Part shown: positions 56,101-62,100 of the stretch, piece by piece
Position numbering within the stretch: position 1 is the stretch's first letter
How the letters are laid out: each line of letters opens with the position of its first letter
Assembly (NCBI RefSeq): GCF_901709675.1
Contig: NC_051095.1
Location: 4,961,956-5,025,955 of the forward strand
Length of the DNA stretch: 64,000 bases
Reading direction: 5' to 3'
From: Syngnathus acus
Lineage: Eukaryota; Chordata; Actinopteri; Syngnathiformes; Syngnathidae
Translations under genes and position numbers: made by a program
The notes under the pieces: model-generated
The model's input: the letters and a program-made list of their open reading frames with translations, nothing else
Told to the model about the DNA's origin: nothing
Database searches by the model: none

Positions 56101-59100
56101 TTTTTTTGCCCAGCTCGCAGGATTATGAACCCAAGATCAAGTAAGGGAAATTTCGGAAAATTGTCAACCCCCTTTCCCGCTCAAAGCCATTTTTCATTTG
56201 ACCTCACACTCGAAAAACCAAGAACCCGAATCCCTACCCGATGACATGATTTATGAGTGTGACACATGCCACCAGAAAAGTAGCGTTGTGAGTGGCGGCA
56301 AACTTTGGGATCGCACGGAAATTTACAACAATCCATCAAAACTTTCAACCTCAGCACCAAATTGTAATTCGAGTCACAAAAAAATAGAATCTGGCAACTT
56401 AAAAATCTTCTGACTTGTTTTTATTTTGACATGACCTGACTATTGTTGTCATTTTCTTTTGTTGCGATATTCACAAAGGCCTGTTTTTTTATTTTTATTT
56501 CAGTTTGTGGCTATACTCACCAAATTGTCAAACATAATTGGAAACATTCAACCACACAATTTCTGAAAATTGTAGCCCGGTAACTTAACAACACAGTTTC
56601 CTCGTCAAATTCTCACATTCATTATAAGTTTCTAACTTTTTGTCGACTTGTAGAGACATTGTCGACCTGAGCTTTAGAAAAACAACTCAGCGACTTGAAC
56701 GTTGAAATTTGAGCCACTCGCTTATGAATCTAACAAGCTTACGAAAACAGACACGAAATACCGCATGTCTCGGTTTGCCCCAACATTACGAGACACTTAA
56801 GGCAATTAAACTGAGTGAAATATGGATTGGGTTGTAAATCTCCTGCAGTAAAAGTAAATATATTTGTTTTTTGCTGCCATTTATATGGACCTCCATTATC
56901 CAATATATGAAGTCGCAATTTTATGATCGTCTCGTATGCGTTTCAAAAAACGTAGCCAAGACTGTAAAAGCTCAAGAGTGCATTACATTCTTTGTCATCT
57001 CATTTGTTTGTGTGCCATATCTTCCATTCATTCAACAACCTTGTTGCTTTATTTTGCGCATCATTTTTGGACCCAGATGTGACTTAAAAGTTTTCCAGGG
57101 CCCAAAAGTCACAAAAGCACCAACAACGAAAGCTAAACTACTCACAAAAAAAGTTATAATGCAAATACACTGCCAGCTAGGTTAAAATGGATATTTGACG
57201 TCTATAGCCGTCAATGGCAGTGAATGAGTTCATTATGAAATTTCAACTATTTACGAGTCGTGTACATTTTGAGCAGTTGATTTAAGCAAATGGGTTGTGT
57301 TTGAAGATCGTGGGTGATCGGAGCCATCGCCTTGCTGTGCCTGCTGGGCCTCACCTGGGCCTTCGGCCTGATGTACGTCAACGAGAGCACGGTAGTCATG
57401 GCCTACCTCTTCACCATCTTTAATTCGCTGCAAGGCATGTTCATCTTCATCTTCCACTGCGTGCTGCAGAAGAAGGTAGGGCGAATGAGCGTCCAATCGA
57501 ACGGTGGCTCATTTCCACAAAACGATTGCCTGACTTTTATTTTTTTCAGGTACGCAAGGAGTTTGGCAAGTGCCTGCGTACGCACTGCTGCAGTGGCAAA
57601 AGCATGGAAAGCTCCATTGGTTCCAAGGGGAATGCTTCTCGTGCTCCCGGACGCTACTCTGCTGGCTCACAGGTTGTCCGATCTCATTTGCCAGACAAGT
57701 TGCATGTGTTTACAATGATTTACCAGACTTAGCTCCGCCCCCCCAAAACACACTCACCTTTTGATTGGTGGTCCAGTTTTGAGAAAGGTTTTAAGCTTAG
57801 ATATCTTGAGGGCAGTCAAAATGATAACGAAAGAAAATTAAGTGTGTCAATTAAGACTAAAAAAAAAAATTACTAACAAAACTTTAATGATTGGTCTTTG
57901 CTTAATAGTAGTCCACCGCCTTAGTGAGGCAGAATTCTGCCTGCCTCCCCTCATTCTTTTATCTGCGCTCTATCTCTATCGAATAATAAATTCATTAACT
58001 TGACGACAGAATATCTGACCACATTACATTGCAGTGGTTTGTGATAGTACCATCAATTTACCAATAAAAACTGCTGCCATGCTTTGCTAGTTTTCTATTG
58101 GTTTGAGTGGACTTATGAAGTCAACACAGCTCAATCGATTGTCCAATTTTTCGCATTTCCTCGCTGATTGAATCTCAACATCTTCCACTCACTTTTAATT
58201 AATTGTCAAAAAATGCCAATAGATTTCTTCTAAGTTTGTTTTTCCTCATTTCTAATTAGTTTTTTTTTTTTTAACAGCTCTCGTCTGTTTATTAAAAGAA
58301 GACTAATTACCCGCCAGTGAAAATTGGTGCTGATACCTTCCAATAATTTACCATGCCCAAGTGGAAGATGCAATCATTAACCATAATAATTAACTTTTAA
58401 AAAGCAGGGGGACATTTTAAGGTGGCACATTTGGTGCATTTTTCCTTGTCGCCTCGATTGTTCCCGCATTCCTCCCACGTTGCCGTCAAAACATTGGTTG
58501 AATTGCGCGATACTCTGTAATTGAACACCATGTCCATTTTCCAAAAGCATGGGACTCGCAGCCGGCCTTAATTATAAATCGTCCTTAGAGTCGAGCATGC
58601 GGCAGCAAAACCACGATTGGATTCAGCATGCAGATCAGCGCATTTAATTATACACGTAGCTTTGACGGGACGTCGGCGTTTTCATCTGACGGGTGTGGAA
58701 ACACTGAAGTAGACGCCAAGCTCACCTTTTAAAAGAAGGCACAAATAATATTGCGGTTGTCTTGTTGCCATGTTGGAATCGCAGAAAAATTCAGTTGGCG
58801 TTTAAAATCTGTCAAAAATAAATCCAGCAATGCCAAGGCACTCTCACATATTAATGATGGCACTGCGAATATGTTGTGTGGGCACAAGGAACAGAAGTTA
58901 CTTCAATTTTTAATAATAGTATTTACTGTTAAGTTTAGTAAAAAATCCAGAAAGATAAAAAATATATATATATATTTATTTATTTTCAAATGCGTTGATG
59001 TACATAATTACAGAATTCTTTTAATGGTGGCCAGGTCACCATGCCTTGGTATTCAACAATGAACTTTAAATGAGCAGTCACTTGGTGTCCCCGGGCCAAA

Positions 59101-62100
59101 CCATTTTCCGGCAATGCCAGCACATCCCTTTCCAACCATTGATTTCTCAAACTGTAAAGATCACCCAAGATCACCCAACCTGCCAGCTCAGCAATACCAC
59201 CAGTACATGCCTAATCCAGATCCCTCGTGGCCCAGGATCCAGAGTTGTCAGATAGCGGAGACCCTTAGCTTGGGTAACAGCCCGTGGGACTCCGCCGTAA
59301 TTAACTTGGATTGGACCGTCTCAGAGTGAGTCTTCACTCCCCCAGACACAGATTGGGAAAGCCTGACTGATGACTTTATTATTGACTAGCTACGGACACT
59401 CCCCGACTTTGAATCCTCGGCATACGGCAGGCCGTGACTCTTTTAACGCTGTTGTTTGTCGATCCCACAGAGTCGGATCCGCCGGATGTGGAACGACACG
59501 GTCCGGAAACAGTCGGAGTCGTCTTTCATGACCGGCGACATCAACAGCTCGGCGTCGCTCAACAGAGGTATTTGCTCCACTTCTTTTCTTACAGGTTATG
59601 GATTTTCTCCAGTGAAAATTAGGTATCGCCAAATGGTATAGGTTTTTTTTTTTTTTTTTTTACTTTTACAAACCCGCCAAATTTGTTTGAAAATTAATTG
59701 TTCTATACGAGAGGACAGGGGAAAATGTCAATTTATCTGCCCAATTTATCTACCTGGGGGATCCAAGCATTATTTATTGGGGGCTCGTGCCCCCACATCC
59801 CCCCCTCTAGCTCCGCTAGTGCATGTATCACAAATGTTGCATGTTAGTTCATATCCAATGAAAAACATTTTTGGAGGTGCTTTGACGGTACGTTGGTCAT
59901 TGGTGCTGGGTCATTTAAGTATCCAACAAGTTTTATTTTCACAGCACGGGTCGTGCACGTCATGCATTATTAAATAAGCGCCTAATTTTTCCCCCCATCA
60001 AGCATGGCCAAGCTGCGGCTGGCAAACTTCAAAACTGCTGATTTGCCACCTAAAAGTCAATGCAGTGGAAAGTCTCGCTTGGAAAGATGTTCATTAGAGA
60101 AAAAAAAAGTTGTAATGAATATAAGGCAGCGCTTCTCCAACTCAAGGTGCACAATCTGTTGCTTTTAGATCTCTTTATATAATTTTCATAAAATTCTTAT
60201 TATCGTAGTGTTTAAAAAATGGTTGGCAAATTAATGATGTATTTTCAAAATAAGATTAAATAAAGGCATATATGAAGTAAAATGCATATTCTTACCATCG
60301 TCATTATGACAATAATAATTATAATAAAAATGATCATTGCAATAATAAAGTATTAACTGAGATTAAAAAGAAAAGAAAATATTCTTTGCAGCCTCCATTG
60401 AAGGAGTCTTGACATCAGGTTCGGCATTCATCTTGGAGCCCCCATCTCCGACTTGATGGTTGGCACGCTCAATTGGCGCTGGGTGCTAATGCACAGTTAC
60501 ACTAATGGATGATGACGACAACACAAGGAGGACGTGTCAAGATCTTGATAATTAGCCACTCAACTCTCGCCTCCATCAACGGCTTTTAACCAGTCAACAC
60601 GGCTCCTCCATAAAGATAAAAGCCACGTCTGAATTATTCACCGGATTTCCTACGAGTCCTGCAAGGCACCTCCGAGTTTCAAACGACGCTTTCGCAATTG
60701 CCCAATTTATGAGACGGAATAAATGTGGGATGTGTCACACACACTGTTTGTTGAACGCATCGCAATTTGGCGGGCGTCAAGCGGTGACTGATTTTGAGAA
60801 ACAAACAAAAAAAAAAAAATCTGCATTTTCAAGAAGCCTAATAAGAACTTTGAATGTGAAAGCTGAAAGCCTGCAATCATCCATTTAGAGAAGTTTTCAA
60901 AGAACACAATTTTTCCTGCATGGCACGCTGACTTCCCTGAGATCGAAAACAAATCGGTATCTCTTCAGGTTGTCTTCCGATGAAAAACATTTCTAAGTTT
61001 GAGCTGATATTTCTTCACGAATCCGATATCGGAAAAATATTACGTCGGCGCCGTCTAGTGACAACTTGATGCTAATGGACAAAGTTGAAGTCATTAAAGA
61101 AATCTTTGTTTCGACACAAGTCACGCTTGGCCACCATCTTGTTGCATCTCGAGGCAATTATACACAAACTGGGATCTCCACGTTTTCCTCCATACAATCC
61201 GCTAACTCTATATTTCCTCCAATTTTGTGCCTTTTCCCCCCAAATGAAACCCGTTCCAACATTTGTCTTAACATTTGTGGCCTCTCTAAATTAATGACGA
61301 GGAGCGTTTGAACGTTCATGGTGATGTTCGCAACGTGTTTCACGGTGTCGCATTTGTTATCTCTATTTTTTTCTATTTGTCCCGTTACGCGTCTGAAAAG
61401 ACTTTCATTAGCACAAGCCCTAACCGTGGCCGCTGCACTTTTTGCTGCACGGATGCACTAATGGCCAACATTAGCGCTTGGGTTTCATCAGCCGCATTAG
61501 CGTTTATCAGTCCAGTTCTCCCCGACTACCCCCCATTCCACCATCTCCCCGTCACATTAATGATCATGTGATCATTTGGATGTTGATGGCTCTCGGCTAC
61601 ATCTGCCCAACTGATGTGTTTTCTTTCTCTTTCTCCCGCTCTGTCTCAATTTATCCACCCACCTGTACCTGTTCCTGCCCCCCCCCCCCCCCCGTTGTTC
61701 CACCTCTCCTATCCTACTCTGTCTTCTCTGGCTGCTGCAGGGGCTATGGCTAACCATCTTATACCTAATGCACTCCTACGTCCTCATGGCACTAACAATC
61801 CGTATAATACATTGCTCGGGGAGTCGGCAGTCTATAACAACCCGCTGGGCATGTACAATGCACAAGGTGCGCTCGCTTCTCTTCATTCTTTGGAGTTGGA
61901 GCAGTGTTAAAAAAAAAAAAACACTGCTCTAAATGTTTGATTTAATTCTGCCTTTACAATGCAATGAAATGCATGGCTGGAGATGACCACAGTGTATTTC
62001 AATGGCCATTGTTTCCAATACAATACAGTGTATGAATGATGTTGCGTTAGCGCTAGCATAGCAATGGTGTCCAAAAAAATGTTTCTCCAATTGTTTACGA

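Noticed and set aside
56121-56140. Shorter 20-nt version of the loop-3 microexon using the inner cgcag acceptor
   Set aside because: Twenty nt would shift the frame of TM6-TM7; the 27-nt version keeps it and equals the mammalian length.
59114-59329. Possible extra tail exon rich in Pro, Gln and Asn
   Set aside because: No acceptor/donor pair of the right phase (0 to 0) with homology was found; it includes a short duplicated aagatcaccc and looks intronic.
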